Position numbers and translations under genes: made by a program
Part shown: in pieces, positions 24,501-37,449 of the stretch
How positions within the stretch are numbered: position 1 is the stretch's first letter
Layout: each line of letters begins with the position of its first letter
The notes under the pieces: generated by a model
What the model was told of the DNA's origin: nothing
The model's input: only the letters and a program-made list of their open reading frames with translations
The model's database searches: none
Origin: Ptiloglossa arizonensis
Taxonomy: Eukaryota > Arthropoda > Insecta > Hymenoptera > Colletidae
DNA length: 64,000 nucleotides
Reading direction: 5' to 3'
NCBI RefSeq assembly: GCF_051014685.1
Contig: NW_027478723.1
Span: 434,001-498,000, forward strand

Positions 24501-25375
24501 CGCCCGATTACAACGGTATGCGCACTTTGCCCCTAGGCCGTTCTAATTATTCGTGTCGAGCATCAGAACTGCGAAAATTTTGAGTTTCTCAAGCGTTTCT
24601 TACCTCCAAACTGCCATATCTCGCGAACGGATTGACCAATCCGCAAAATTTCTGTTGCATCTGAAAGTAGAAACACGCCCGATTACAACGGTATGCGCAC
24701 TTTGCCCCTAGGCCGTTCTAGTTATTCGTGTCGAGCATCAGAACTGCGAAAATTTTGAGTTTCTCAAGCGTTTCTTAGCTCAAAACTGCCATATCTCGCG
24801 AACGGATTGACCAATCCGCATAATTTCTGTTGCATCTGAAAGTAGAAACTCGCCCGATTACAACGGTATGCGCACTTTTCCCCTAGACGGTTCTAGTTAT
24901 TCGTTTCGAGCATCAGAACTGCGAAAATTTTGAGTTTCTCAAGCGTTTCTTACCTCCAAACTGCCATATCTCGCGAACGGATTGACCAATCCGCAAAATT
25001 TCTGTTGCATCTGACAGTAGAAACTCGCTCGATTACAACGGTAGGTGTAGTTTTCCCCTAGGAGGTTCTAGTTATTCGTTTCGAGCATCAGAAATGCGAA
25101 AATTTTGAGTTTCTCAAGCGTTTCTTACTTCCAAACTGCCATATCTCGCGAACGGATTGACCAATCCGCAAAATTTCTGTTGCATCTGAAAGTAGAATCT
25201 CGCCCGATTACAACGGTAGGTGTAGTTTTCCCCTAGGCCGTTCTAGTTATTCGTTTCGAGCATCAGAACTGCGAAAATTTTGAGTTTCTCAAGCGTTTCT
25301 TATCTCCAAACTGCCATATCTCCCGTACGGATTGATCAATCCACAAAATTTCTGTTGCATCTGAAAGTAGAAACT
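24501..25375. repeat. Five-monomer tandem duplication (875 bp), right copy
   Basis: Same five units and private marks as 23626-24500. After it the array continues with Q at 25376, the normal follower of B/P. The inserted block therefore sits cleanly at a monomer boundary. Confidence 0.85.
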
Positions 25376-28300
25376 CGCCCGATTACAACGGTATGCGCAC
25401 CATTCCCCTAGGCCGTTCTAGTTATTCGTGTCGAGCATCAGAACTGCGAAAATCTTGAGTTTCTCAAGCGTTTCTTACCTCCAAACTGCCATATCTCGCG
25501 AACGGATTGACCAATCCGCAAAATTTCTGTTGCATCGGAAAGTAGAAACTCGCCCGATTACAACGGTATGCGCACTTTTCCCCTAGGTCGTTCTAGTTAT
25601 TCGTTTCGAGCATCAGAACTGCGAAAATTTTGAGATTCTCAAGGGTTTCTTACATCCAAACGGCCATATCTCGCGAACGGATTGACCAATCCGCATAATT
25701 TCTGTTGCATCTGAAAGTAGAAACTCGCCCGATTACAACGGTATGCGCACTTTTCCCCTAGACGGTTCTAGTTATTCGTTTCGAGCATCAGAACTGCGAA
25801 AATTTTGAGTTTCTCAAATGTTTCTTACCTCCAAACTGCCACATCTCGCGAACGGATCGACCAGTCCGCAAAATTTCTGTTGCATCTGAAAGTAGAAACT
25901 CGCCCGATTACAACGGTATGCGCACTTTGCCCCTAGGCCGTTCTAGTTATTCGTGTCGAGCATCAGAACTGCGAAAATTTTGAGTTTCTCAAGCGTTTCT
26001 TACCTCCAAACTGCCATATCTCGCGAACGGATTGACCAATCCGCAAAATTTCTGTTGCATCTGAAAGTAGAAACACGCCCGATTACAACGGTATGCGCAC
26101 TTTGCCCCTAGGCCGTTCTAGTTATTCGTGTCGAGCATCAGAACTGCGAAAATTTTGAGTTTCTCAAGCGTTTCTTACCTCAAAACTGCCATATCTCGCG
26201 AACGGATTGACCAATCCGCATAATTTCTGTTGCATCTGAAAGTAGAAACTCGCCCGATTACAACGGTATGCGCACTTTTCCCCTAGACGGTTCTAGTTAT
26301 TCGTTTCGAGCATCAGAACTGCGAAAATTTTGAGTTTCTCAAGCGTTTCTTACCTCCAAACTGCCATATCTCGCGAACGGATTGATCAATCCGCAAAATT
26401 TCTGTTGCATCTGAAAGTAGAAACTCGCCCGATTACAACGGTATGCGCACTTTTCCACTAGGAGGTTCTAGTTATTCGTTTCGAGCATCAGAAATGCGAA
26501 AATTTTGAGTTTCTCAAGCGTTTCTTACTTCCAAACTGCCATATCTCGCGAACGGATTGACCAATCCGCAAAATTTCTGTTGCATCTGAAAGTAGAATCT
26601 CGCCCGATTACAACGGTAGGTGTAGTTTTCCCCTAGGTCGTTCTAGTTATTCGTTTCGAGCATCAGAACTGCGAAAATTTTGAGTTTCTCAAGCGTTTCT
26701 TATCTCCAAACTGCCATATCTCCCGTACGGATTGATCAATCCACAAAATTTCTGTTGCATCTGAAAGTAGAAACTCGCCCGATTACAACGGTATGCGCAC
26801 CATTCCCCTAGGCCGTTCTAGTTATTCGTGTCGAGCATCAGAACTGCGAAAATCTTGAGTTTCTCAAGCGTTTCTTACCTCCAAACTGCCATATCTCGCG
26901 AACGGATTGACCAATCCGCAAAATTTCTGTTGCATCTGAAAGTAGAAACTCGCCCGATTAGAACGGTATGCGCACTTTTCCCCTAGGTCGTTCTAGTTAT
27001 TCGTTTCGAGCATCAGAACTGCGAAAATTTTGAGTTTCTCAAGGGTTTCTTACATCCAAACGGCCATATCTCGCGAACGGATTGACCAATCCGCATAATT
27101 TCTGTTGCATCTGAAAGTAGAAACTCGCCCGATTACAACGGTATGCGCAATTTTCCCCTAGGCCGTTCTAGTTATTCGTTTCGAGCATCAGAACTGCGAA
27201 AATTTTGAGTTTCTCAAGCGTTTCTTACCTCAAAACTGCCATATCTCGCGAACGGATTGACCAATCCGCATAATTTCTGTTGCATCTGAAAGTAGAAACT
27301 CGCCCGATTACAACGGTATGCGCACTTTTCCCCTAGACGGTTCTAGTTATTCGTTTCGAGCATCAGAACTGCGAAAATTTTGAGTTTCTCAAGCGTTTCT
27401 TACCTCCAAACTGCCACATCTCGCGAACGGATCGACCAGTCCGCAAAATTTCTGTTGCATCTGAAAGTAGAAACTCGCCCGATTACAACGGTATGCGCAC
27501 TTTGCCCCTAGGCCGTTCTAGTTATTCGTGTCGAGCATCAGAACTGCGAAAATTTTGAGTTTCTCAAGCGTTTCTTACCTCCAAACTGCCATATCTCGCG
27601 AACGGATTGACCAATCCGCAAAATTTCTGTTGCATCTGAAAGTAGAAACACGCCCGATTACAACGGTATGCGCACTTTGCCCCTAGGCCGTTCTAGTTAT
27701 TCGTGTCGAGCATCAGAACTGCGAAAATTTTGAGTTTCTCAAGCGTTTCTTACCTCAAAACTGCCATATCTCGCGAACGGATTGACCAATCCGCATAATT
27801 TCTGTTGCATCTGAAAGTAGAAACTCGCCCGATTACAACGGTATGCGCACTTTTCCCCTAGACGGTTCTAGTTATTCGTTTCGAGCATCAGAACTGCGAA
27901 AATTTTGAGTTTCTCAAGCGTTTCTTACCTCCAAACTGCCATATCTCGCGAACGGATTGATCAATCCGCAAAATTTCTGTTGCATCTGAAAGTAGAAACT
28001 CGCCCGATTACAACGGTATGCGCACTTTTCCACTAGGAGGTTCTAGTTATTCGTTTCGAGCATCAGAAATGCGAAAATTTTGAGTTTCTCAAGCGTTTCT
28101 TACTTCCAAACTGCCATATCTCGCGAACGGATTGACCAATCCGCAAAATTTCTGTTGCATCTGAAAGTAGAATCTCGCCCGATTACAACGGTAGGTGTAG
28201 TTTTCCCCTAGGTCGTTCTAGTTATTCGTTTCGAGCATCAGAACTGCGAAAATTTTGAGTTTCTCAAGCGTTTCTTATCTCCAAACTGCCATATCTCCCG

Positions 28301-28525
28301 TACGGATTGATCAATCCACAAAATTTCTGTTGCATCTGAAAGTAGAAACTCGCCCGATTACAACGGTATGCGCACCATTCCCCTAGGCCGTTCTAGTTAT
28401 TCGTGTCGAGCATCAGAACTGCGAAAATCTTGAGTTTCTCAAGCGTTTCTTACCTCCAAACTGCCATATCTCGCGAACGGATTGACCAATCCGCAAAATT
28501 TCTGTTGCATCTGAAAGTAGAAACT
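25201..28525. repeat. 19-monomer segment, copy 1 (3,325 bp)
   Basis: Order B/P-Q-R-N-I-L-N-A-B/P-Q-R-K/L-N/H-I-L-N-A-B/P-Q. It is repeated at 31851-35175 with an offset of 6,650 bp (38 monomers). Private marks shared by both copies are gcatcggaaag before R (25536 and 32186) and gattagaacgg in the second R (26951 and 33601). Inside it, L-N-A-B/P-Q-R at 26076-27125 recurs at 27651-28700 with an offset of 1,575 bp. Confidence 0.85.
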
Positions 28526-31500
28526 CGCCCGATTACAACGGTATGCGCACTTTTCCCCTAGGTCGTTCTAGTTATTCGTTTCGAGCATCAGAACTGCGAA
28601 AATTTTGAGTTTCTCAAGGGTTTCTTACATCCAAACGGCCATATCTCGCGAACGGATTGACCAATCCGCATAATTTCTGTTGCATCTGAAAGTAGAAACT
28701 CGCCCGATTACAACGGTATGCGCACTTTTCCCCTAGACGGTTCTAGTTATTCGTTTCGAGCATCAGAACTGCGAAAATTTTGAGTTTCTCAAATGTTTCT
28801 TACCTCCAAACTGCCACATCTCGCGAACGGATCGACCAGTCCGCAAAATTTCTGTTGCATCTGAAAGTAGAAACTCGCCCGATTACAACGGTATGCGCAC
28901 TTTGCCCCTAGGCCGTTCTAGTTATTCGTGTCGAGCATCAGAACTGCGAAAATTTTGAGTTTCTCAAGCGTTTCTTATCTCCAAACTGCGATATCTCCCG
29001 TACGGATTGATCAATCCACAAAATTTCTGTTGCATCTGAAAGTAGAAACTCGCCCGATTACAACGGTATGCGTACTTCTCCCCTAGGCCGTTCTAGTCAT
29101 TCGTTTCGAGCATCAGAACTGCGAAAATTTTGAGTTTCTCAAGCGTTTCTTATCTCCAAACTGCCATATCTCGCGAACGGATTGATCAATCCGCAAAATT
29201 TCTGTTGCATCTGAAAGTAGAAACTCGCCCAATTACAACGGTATGCGCACTTTTCCCCTAGGCCGTTCTATTTATTCGTTTCGAGCATCAGAACAGCGAA
29301 AATTTCGAGTTTCTCAAGCGTTTCTTACATCCAAACGGCCATATCACGCGAACGGATTGACCAATCCGCATAATTTCTGTTGCATCTGAAAGTAGAAACT
29401 CGCCCGATTACAACGATATGCGCACTTTTCCCCTAGGCCGTTCTTGTTATTCGTTTCGAGCATCAGAACTGCCAAAATTTTGAGTTTCTCAAGCGTTTCT
29501 TACTTCCAAACTGCCACATCTCGCGAACGGATCGACCAGTCCGCAAAATTTCTGTTGCATCTGAAAGTAGAAACTCGCCCGATTACAACGGTATGCGCAC
29601 TTTGCCCCTAGGCCGTTCTAGTTATTCGTGTCGAGCATCAGAACTGCGAAAATTTTGAGTTTCTCAAGTGTTTCTTACCTCCAAACTGCCATATCTCGCG
29701 AACGGATTGACCAATCCGCATAATTTCTGTTGCATCTGAAAGTAGAAACTCGCCCGATTACAACGGTATGCGCAATTTTCCCCTAGGCCGTTCTAGTTAT
29801 TCGTTTCGAGCATCAGAACTGCGAAAATTTTGAGTTTCTCAAGCGTTTCTTACATCCAAACGGCCATATCTCGCGAACGATTTGACCAATCCGCATAATT
29901 TCTGTTGCATCTGAAAGTAGAAACTCGCCCGATTACAACGGTATGCGCACTTTGCCCCTAGGCCGTTCTAGTTATTCGTGTCGAGCATCAGAACTCCGAA
30001 AATTTTGAGTTTCTCAAGCGTTTCTTACCTCCAAGCTGCCATATCTCGCGAACGAATTGACCAATCCGCAAAATTTCTGTTGCATCTGAAAGTAGAAACT
30101 CGCCCGATTACAACGATATATGTAGTTTTCCCCTAGGCCGTTCCAGTTATTCGTTTCGAGCATCAGAACTGCGAAAATTTTGAGTTTCTCAAGCGTTTCT
30201 TACCTCCAAACTGCCATATCTCGCGAACGGATTGACCAATCCGCAAAATTTCTGTTGCATCTGACAGTAGAAACTCGCCCGATTACAACAGTAGGTGTAG
30301 TTTTCCCCTAGGAAGTTCTAGTTACTCGTTTCGAGCATCAAAACTGCGAAAATTTTGAGTTTCTCAAGCGTTTCTTATCTCTAAACTGCCATATCACGCG
30401 AACGGATAGAGCAATCCGCAAAATTTCTGTGCCATCTGAAAGTAGAAACTCGCCCGATTACAACGGTATGCGTACTTCTCCCCTAGGCCGTTCTAGTCAT
30501 TCGTTTCGAGCATCAGAACTGCGAAAATTTCGAGTTTCTCAAGCGTTTCTTACATCCAAACGACCATATCACGCGAACGGATTGACCAATCCGCATAATT
30601 TCTGTTGCATCTGAAAGTAGAAACTCGCCCGATTACAACGATATGCGCACTTTTCCCCTAGGCCGTTCTTGTTATTCGTTTCGAGCATCAGAACTGCCAA
30701 AATTTTGAGTTTCTCAAGCGTTTCTTACTTCCAAACTGCCACATCTCGCGAACGGATCGACCAGTCCGCAAAATTTCTGTTGCATCTGAAAGTAGAAACT
30801 CGCCCGATTACAACGGTATGCGCACTTTGCCCCTAGGCCGTTCTAGTTATTCGTGTCGAGCATCAGAACTGCGAAAATTTTGAGTTTCTCAAGCGTTTCT
30901 TACTTCCAAACTGCCATATCTCGCGAACGGATTGACCAATCCGCAAAATTTCTGTTGCATCTGAAAGTAGAAACACGCCCGATTACAACGGTATGCGCAC
31001 TTTGCCCCTAGGCCGTTCTAGTTATTCGTGTCGAGCATCAGAACTGCGAAAATTTTGAGTTTCTCAAGCGTTTCTTACCTCAAAACTGCCATATCTCGCG
31101 AACGGATTGACCAATCCGCATAATTTCTGTTGCATCTGAAAGTAGAAACTCGCCCGATTACAACGGTATGCGCACTTTTCCCCTAGACGGTTCTAGTTAT
31201 TCGTTTCGAGCATCAGAACTGCGAAAATTTTGAGTTTCTCAAGCGTTTCTTACCTCCAAACTGCCACATCTCGCGAACGGATCGACCAGTCCGCAAAATT
31301 TCTGTTGCATCTGAAAGTAGAAACTCGCCCGATTACAACGGTATGCGCACTTTGCCCCTAGGCCGTTCTAATTATTCGTGTCGAGCATCAGAACTGCGAA
31401 AATTTTGAGTTTCTCAAGCGTTTCTTACCTCCAAACTGCCATATCTCGCGAACGGATTGACCAATCCGCAAAATTTCTGTTGCATCTGAAAGTAGAATCT
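28176..31500. repeat. Copy of 20476-23800 at an offset of 7,700 bp
   Basis: B/P-Q-R-N-I/P-F-G-H-I/B-K-C-D-E-F/G-H-I-L-N/H-I in both places. Marks shared with the left copy include ctcaaatg in N, the I/P hybrid, ctcaagtg in I/B and the F/G hybrid at 30451-30625. A private difference is ctgcgatatc in the I/P unit at 28876. The right end changes to a B-type unit at 31501 instead of L with tagctc. Confidence 0.82.
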
Positions 31501-31850
31501 CGCCCGATTACAACGGTAGGTGTAGTTTTCCCCTAGGCCGTTCTAGTTATTCGTTTCGAGCATCAGAACTGCGAAAATTTTGAGTTTCTCAAGCGTTTCT
31601 TATCTCCAAACTGCCATATCTCGCGAACGGATTGACCAATCCGCAAAATTTCTGTTGCATCTGACAGTAGAAACTCGCTCGATTACAACGGTAGGTGTAG
31701 TTTTCCCCTAGGAGGTTCTAGTTATTCGTTTCGAGCATCAGAAATGCGAAAATTTTGAGTTTCTCAAGCGTTTCTTACTTCCAAACTGCCATATCTCGCG
31801 AACGGATTGACCAATCCGCAAAATTTCTGTTGCATCTGAAAGTAGAATCT

Positions 31851-34800
31851 CGCCCGATTACAACGGTATGTGTAGTTTTCCCCTAGGCCGTTCTAGTTAT
31901 TCGTTTCGAGCATCAGAACTGCGAAAATTTTGAGTTTCTCAAGCGTTTCTTATCTCCAAACTGCCATATCTCCCGTACGGATTGATCAATCCACAAAATT
32001 TCTGTTGCATCTGAAAGTAGAAACTCGCCCGATTACAACGGTATGCGCACCATTCCCCTAGGCCGTTCTAGTTATTCGTGTCGAGCATCAGAACTGCGAA
32101 AATCTTGAGTTTCTCAAGCGTTTCTTACCTCCAAACTGCCATATCTCGCGAACGGATTGACCAATCCGCAAAATTTCTGTTGCATCGGAAAGTAGAAACT
32201 CGCCCGATTACAACGGTATGCGCACTTTTCCCCTAGGTCGTTCTAGTTATTCGTTTCGAGCATCAGAACTGCGAAAATTTTGAGTTTCTCAAGGGTTTCT
32301 TACATCCAAACGGCCATATCTCGCGAACGGATTGACCAATCCGCATAATTTCTGTTGCATCTGAAAGTAGAAACTCGCCCGATTACAACGGTATGCGCAC
32401 TTTTCCCCTAGACGGTTCTAGTTATTCGTTTCGAGCATCAGAACTGCGAAAATTTTGAGTTTCTCAAATGTTTCTTACCTCCAAACTGCCACATCTCGCG
32501 AACGGATCGACCAGTCCGCAAAATTTCTGTTGCATCTGAAAGTAGAAACTCGCCCGATTACAACGGTATGCGCACTTTGCCCCTAGGCCGTTCTAGTTAT
32601 TCGTGTCGAGCATCAGAACTGCGAAAATTTTGAGTTTCTCAAGCGTTTCTTACCTCCAAACTGCCATATCTCGCGAACGGATTGACCAATCCGCAAAATT
32701 TCTGTTGCATCTGAAAGTAGAAACACGCCCGATTACAACGGTATGCGCACTTTGCCCCTAGGCCGTTCTAGTTATTCGTGTCGAGCATCAGAACTGCGAA
32801 AATTTTGAGTTTCTCAAGCGTTTCTTACCTCAAAACTGCCATATCTCGCGAACGGATTGACCAATCCGCATAATTTCTGTTGCATCTGAAAGTAGAAACT
32901 CGCCCGATTACAACGGTATGCGCACTTTTCCCCTAGACGGTTCTAGTTATTCGTTTCGAGCATCAGAACTGCGAAAATTTTGAGTTTCTCAAGCGTTTCT
33001 TACCTCCAAACTGCCATATCTCGCGAACGGATTGATCAATCCGCAAAATTTCTGTTGCATCTGAAAGTAGAAACTCGCCCGATTACAACGGTATGCGCAC
33101 TTTTCCACTAGGAGGTTCTAGTTATTCGTTTCGAGCATCAGAAATGCGAAAATTTTGAGTTTCTCAAGCGTTTCTTACTTCCAAACTGCCATATCTCGCG
33201 AACGGATTGACCAATCCGCAAAATTTCTGTTGCATCTGAAAGTAGAATCTCGCCCGATTACAACGGTAGGTGTAGTTTTCCCCTAGGTCGTTCTAGTTAT
33301 TCGTTTCGAGCATCAGAACTGCGAAAATTTTGAGTTTCTCAAGCGTTTCTTATCTCCAAACTGCCATATCTCCCGTACGGATTGATCAATCCACAAAATT
33401 TCTGTTGCATCTGAAAGTAGAAACTCGCCCGATTACAACGGTATGCGCACCATTCCCCTAGGCCGTTCTAGTTATTCGTGTCGAGCATCAGAACTGCGAA
33501 AATCTTGAGTTTCTCAAGCGTTTCTTACCTCCAAACTGCCATATCTCGCGAACGGATTGACCAATCCGCAAAATTTCTGTTGCATCTGAAAGTAGAAACT
33601 CGCCCGATTAGAACGGTATGCGCACTTTTCCCCTAGGTCGTTCTAGTTATTCGTTTCGAGCATCAGAACTGCGAAAATTTTGAGTTTCTCAAGGGTTTCT
33701 TACATCCAAACGGCCATATCTCGCGAACGGATTGACCAATCCGCATAATTTCTGTTGCATCTGAAAGTAGAAACTCGCCCGATTACAACGGTATGCGCAA
33801 TTTTCCCCTAGGCCGTTCTAGTTATTCGTTTCGAGCATCAGAACTGCGAAAATTTTGAGTTTCTCAAGCGTTTCTTACATCAAAACTGCCATATCTCGCG
33901 AACGGATTGACCAATCCGCATAATTTCTGTTGCATCTGAAAGTAGAAACTCGCCCGATTACAACGGTATGCGCACTTTTCCCCTAGACGGTTCTAGTTAT
34001 TCGTTTCGAGCATCAGAACTGCGAAAATTTTGAGTTTCTCAAGCGTTTCTTACCTCCAAACTGCCACATCTCGCGAACGGATCGACCAGTCCGCAAAATT
34101 TCTGTTGCATCTGAAAGTAGAAACTCGCCCGATTACAACGGTATGCGCACTTTGCCCCTAGGCCGTTCTAGTTATTCGTGTCGAGCATCAGAACTGCGAA
34201 AATTTTGAGTTTCTCAAGCGTTTCTTACCTCCAAACTGCCATATCTCGCGAACGGATTGACCAATCCGCAAAATTTCTGTTGCATCTGAAAGTAGAAACA
34301 CGCCCGATTACAACGGTATGCGCACTTTGCCCCTAGGCCGTTCTAGTTATTCGTGTCGAGCATCAGAACTGCGAAAATTTTGAGTTTCTCAAGCGTTTCT
34401 TACCTCAAAACTGCCATATCTCGCGAACGGATTGACCAATCCGCATAATTTCTGTTGCATCTGAAAGTAGAGACTCGCCCGATTACAACGGTATGCGCAC
34501 GTTTCCCCTAGACGGTTCTAGTTATTCGTTTCGAGCATCAGAACTGCGAAAATTTTGAGTTTCTCAAGCGTTTCTTACCTCCAAACTGCCATATCTCGCG
34601 AACGGATTGATCAATCCGCAAAATTTCTGTTGCATCTGAAAGTAGAAACTCGCCCGATTACAACGGTATGCGCACTTTTCCACTAGGAGGTTCTAGTTAT
34701 TCGTTTCGAGCATCAGAAATGCGAAAATTTTGAGTTTCTCAAGCGTTTCTTACTTCCAAACTGCCATATCTCGCGAACGGATTGACCAATCCGCAAAATT

Positions 34801-35175
34801 TCTGTTGCATCTGAAAGTAGAATCTCGCCCGATTACAACGGTAGGTGTAGTTTTCCCCTAGGCCGTTCTAGTTATTCGTTTCGAGCATCAGAACTGCGAA
34901 AATTTTGAGTTTCTCAAGCGTTTCTTATCTCCAAACTGCCATATCTCCCGTACGGATTGATCAATCCACAAAATTTCTGTTGCATCTGAAAGTAGAAACT
35001 CGCCCGATTACAACGGTATGCGCACCTTTCCCCTAGGCCGTTCTAGTTATTCGTGTCGAGCATCAGAACTGCGAAAATCTTGAGTTTCTCAAGCGTTTCT
35101 TACCTCCAAACTGCCATATCTCGCGAACGGATTGACCAATCCGCAAAATTTCTGTTGCGTCTGAAAGTAGAAACT
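31851..35175. repeat. 19-monomer segment, copy 2 (3,325 bp)
   Basis: Matches 25201-28525 unit for unit at 6,650 bp, including gcatcgg and gattagaacgg. It has private changes near its end: agactcgccc and cgcacgtttcc in the N unit at 34476, and cgcacctttcc in Q at 35001. These marks are then carried into the third family by the 5,074-bp duplication, which dates that duplication as later. Confidence 0.85.
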
Positions 35176-35350
35176 CGCCCGATTACAACGGTATGCGCAC
35201 TTTGCGCCTAGGCCGTTCTAGTTATTCGTGTCGAGCATCAGAACTGCGAAAATTTTGAGTTTCTCAAGCGTTTCTTACCTCCAAACTGCCATATCTCGGG
35301 AACGGATTGACCAATCCGCATAATTTCTGTTGCATCTGAAAGTAGATACT
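35176..35350. repeat. Seam: first monomer of the third family
   Basis: Type Q at 35001 is here followed by a unit with gcgcctagg, gtgtcgag, tctcgggaacgg, cataatt and agatact, instead of R. From this point types E, F and K appear in altered forms not seen to the left. The same seam occurs again at 40250, carried by the 5,074-bp duplication. This is the sharpest change of monomer content in the window. Confidence 0.75.
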
Positions 35351-37275
35351 CGCCCGATTACAACGGTATGCGCACTTTTCCCCTAGGCCGTTCTAGTTAT
35401 TCGTTTCGAGCATCAGAACTGCGAAAATTTTGAGTTTCTCAAGCGTTTCTTACATCCAAACGGCCATATCACGCGAAAGGATTGACCAATCCGCATAATT
35501 TCTGTTGCATCTGAAAGTAGAAACTCGTCCGATTACAACGGTATGCGTACTTCTTCCCTAGGCCGTTCTAGTCATTCGTTTCGAGCATCAGAACTGCGAA
35601 AATTTTGAGTTTCTCAAGCGTTTCTTACTTCCAAACTGCCACATCTCGCGAACGGATCGACCAATCCGCAAAATTTCTGTTGCATCTGAAAGTAGAAACT
35701 TGCCCGATTACAACGGTATGCGCACTTTGCCCCTAGGCCGTTCTAGTTATTCGTGTCGAGCATCAGAACTCCGAAAATTTTGAGTTTCTCAAGCGTTTCT
35801 TACCTCCAAACTGCCATATCTCGCGAACGGATTGACCAATCCGCAAAATTTCTGTTGCATCTGAAAGTAGAATCTCGCCCGATTACAACGGTAGGTGTAG
35901 TTTTCCCCTAGGCCGTTCTAGTTATTCGTTTCGAGCATCAAAACTGCGAAAATTTTGAGTTTCTCAAGCGTTTCTTATCTCCAAACTGCCATATCACGCG
36001 AACGGATTGAGCAATCCGCAAAATTTCCGTGCCATCTGAAAGCAGAAACTCGCCCGATTACAACGGTATGCGTACTTCTCCCCTAGGCCGTTCTAGTTAT
36101 TCGTTTCGAGCATCAGAACTGCGAAAATTTTGAGTTTCTCAAGCGTTTCTTACATCCAAACGGCCATATCTCGCGAACGATTTGACCAATCCGCATAATT
36201 TCTGTTGCATCTGAAAGTAGAAACTCGCCCGATTACAACGGTATGCGCACTTTGCCCCTAGGCGGTTCTAGTTATTCGTGTCGAGCATCAGAACTCCGAA
36301 AATTTTGAGTTTCTCAAGCGTTTCTTACCTCCAAGCTGCCATATCTCGCGAACGAATTGACCAATCCGCAAAATTTCTGTTGCATCTGAAAGTAGAAACT
36401 CTCCCGATTACAACGGTATGTGTAGTTTTCGCCTAGGCCGTTCTAGTTATTCGTTTCGAGCATCAGAACTGCGAAAATTTTGAGTTTCTCAAGCGTTTCT
36501 TACCTCCAAGCTGCCATATCTCGCGAACCGATTGACCAATCCGCAAAATTTCTGTTGCATCTGAAAGTAGAAACTCTCCCGATTACAACGGTAGGTGTAG
36601 TCTTCCCCTAGGCCGTTCCAGTTATTCATTTCGAGCATCAGAACTGCGAAAATTTTGAGTTTCTCAAGCGTTCCTTACCTCCAAACTGCCATATCTCGCG
36701 AACGGATTGACCAATCCGCAAAATTTCTGTTGCATCTGAAAGTAGAAACTCGCCCGATTACAACGATATGCGCACTTTTCCCCTAGGCCGTTCTAGTTTT
36801 TCGTTTCGAGCATCAGAACTGCCAAAATTTTGAGTTTCTCAAGCGTTTCTTACTTCCAAACTGCCACATCTCGCGAACGGATCGACCAATCCGCAAAATT
36901 TCTGTTGCATCTGAAAGTAGAAACTTGCCCGATTACAACGGTATGCGCACTTTGCCCCTAGGCCGTTCTAGTTATTCGTGTCGAGCATCAGAACTCCGAA
37001 AATTTTGAGTTTCTCAAGCGTTTCTTACCTCCAAACTGCCATATCTCGCGAACGGATTGACCAATCCGCAAAATTTCTGTTGCATCTGACAGTAGAAACT
37101 CGCCCGATTACAACGGTAGGTGTAGTTTTCCCCTAGGAAGTTCTAGTTACTCGTTTCGAGCATCAAAACTGCGAAAATTTTGAGTTTCTCAAGCGTTTCT
37201 TATCTCCAAACTGCCATATCACGCGAACGGATTGAGCAATCCGCAAAATTTCTGTGCCATCTGAAAGTAGAAACT

Positions 37276-37449
37276 CGCCCGATTACAACGGTATGCGTAC
37301 TTCTCCCCTAGGCCGTTCTAGTTATTCGTTTCGAGCATCAGAACTGCGAAAATTTTGAGTTTCTCAAGCGTTTCTTACATCTAAACGGCCATATCTCGCG
37401 AACGATTTGACCAATCCGCAAAATTTTGTTGCATCTGAAAGTAGAAACT
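37276..37449. repeat. 174-bp monomer with one-base deletion, copy 1
   Basis: Near monomer position 152 one base is missing (aaaattttgttgc for aaaatttctgttgc), and all later unit starts shift by one. It also carries acatctaaacgg. This is the first length variant after 213 monomers of 175 bp and serves as a unique tag for tracing duplications. Confidence 0.9.

Noticed and set aside
30429..30614. Third identical 61-codon frame
   Set aside because: Carried by the 7,700-bp offset duplication of the same hybrid monomer, so the same argument applies.
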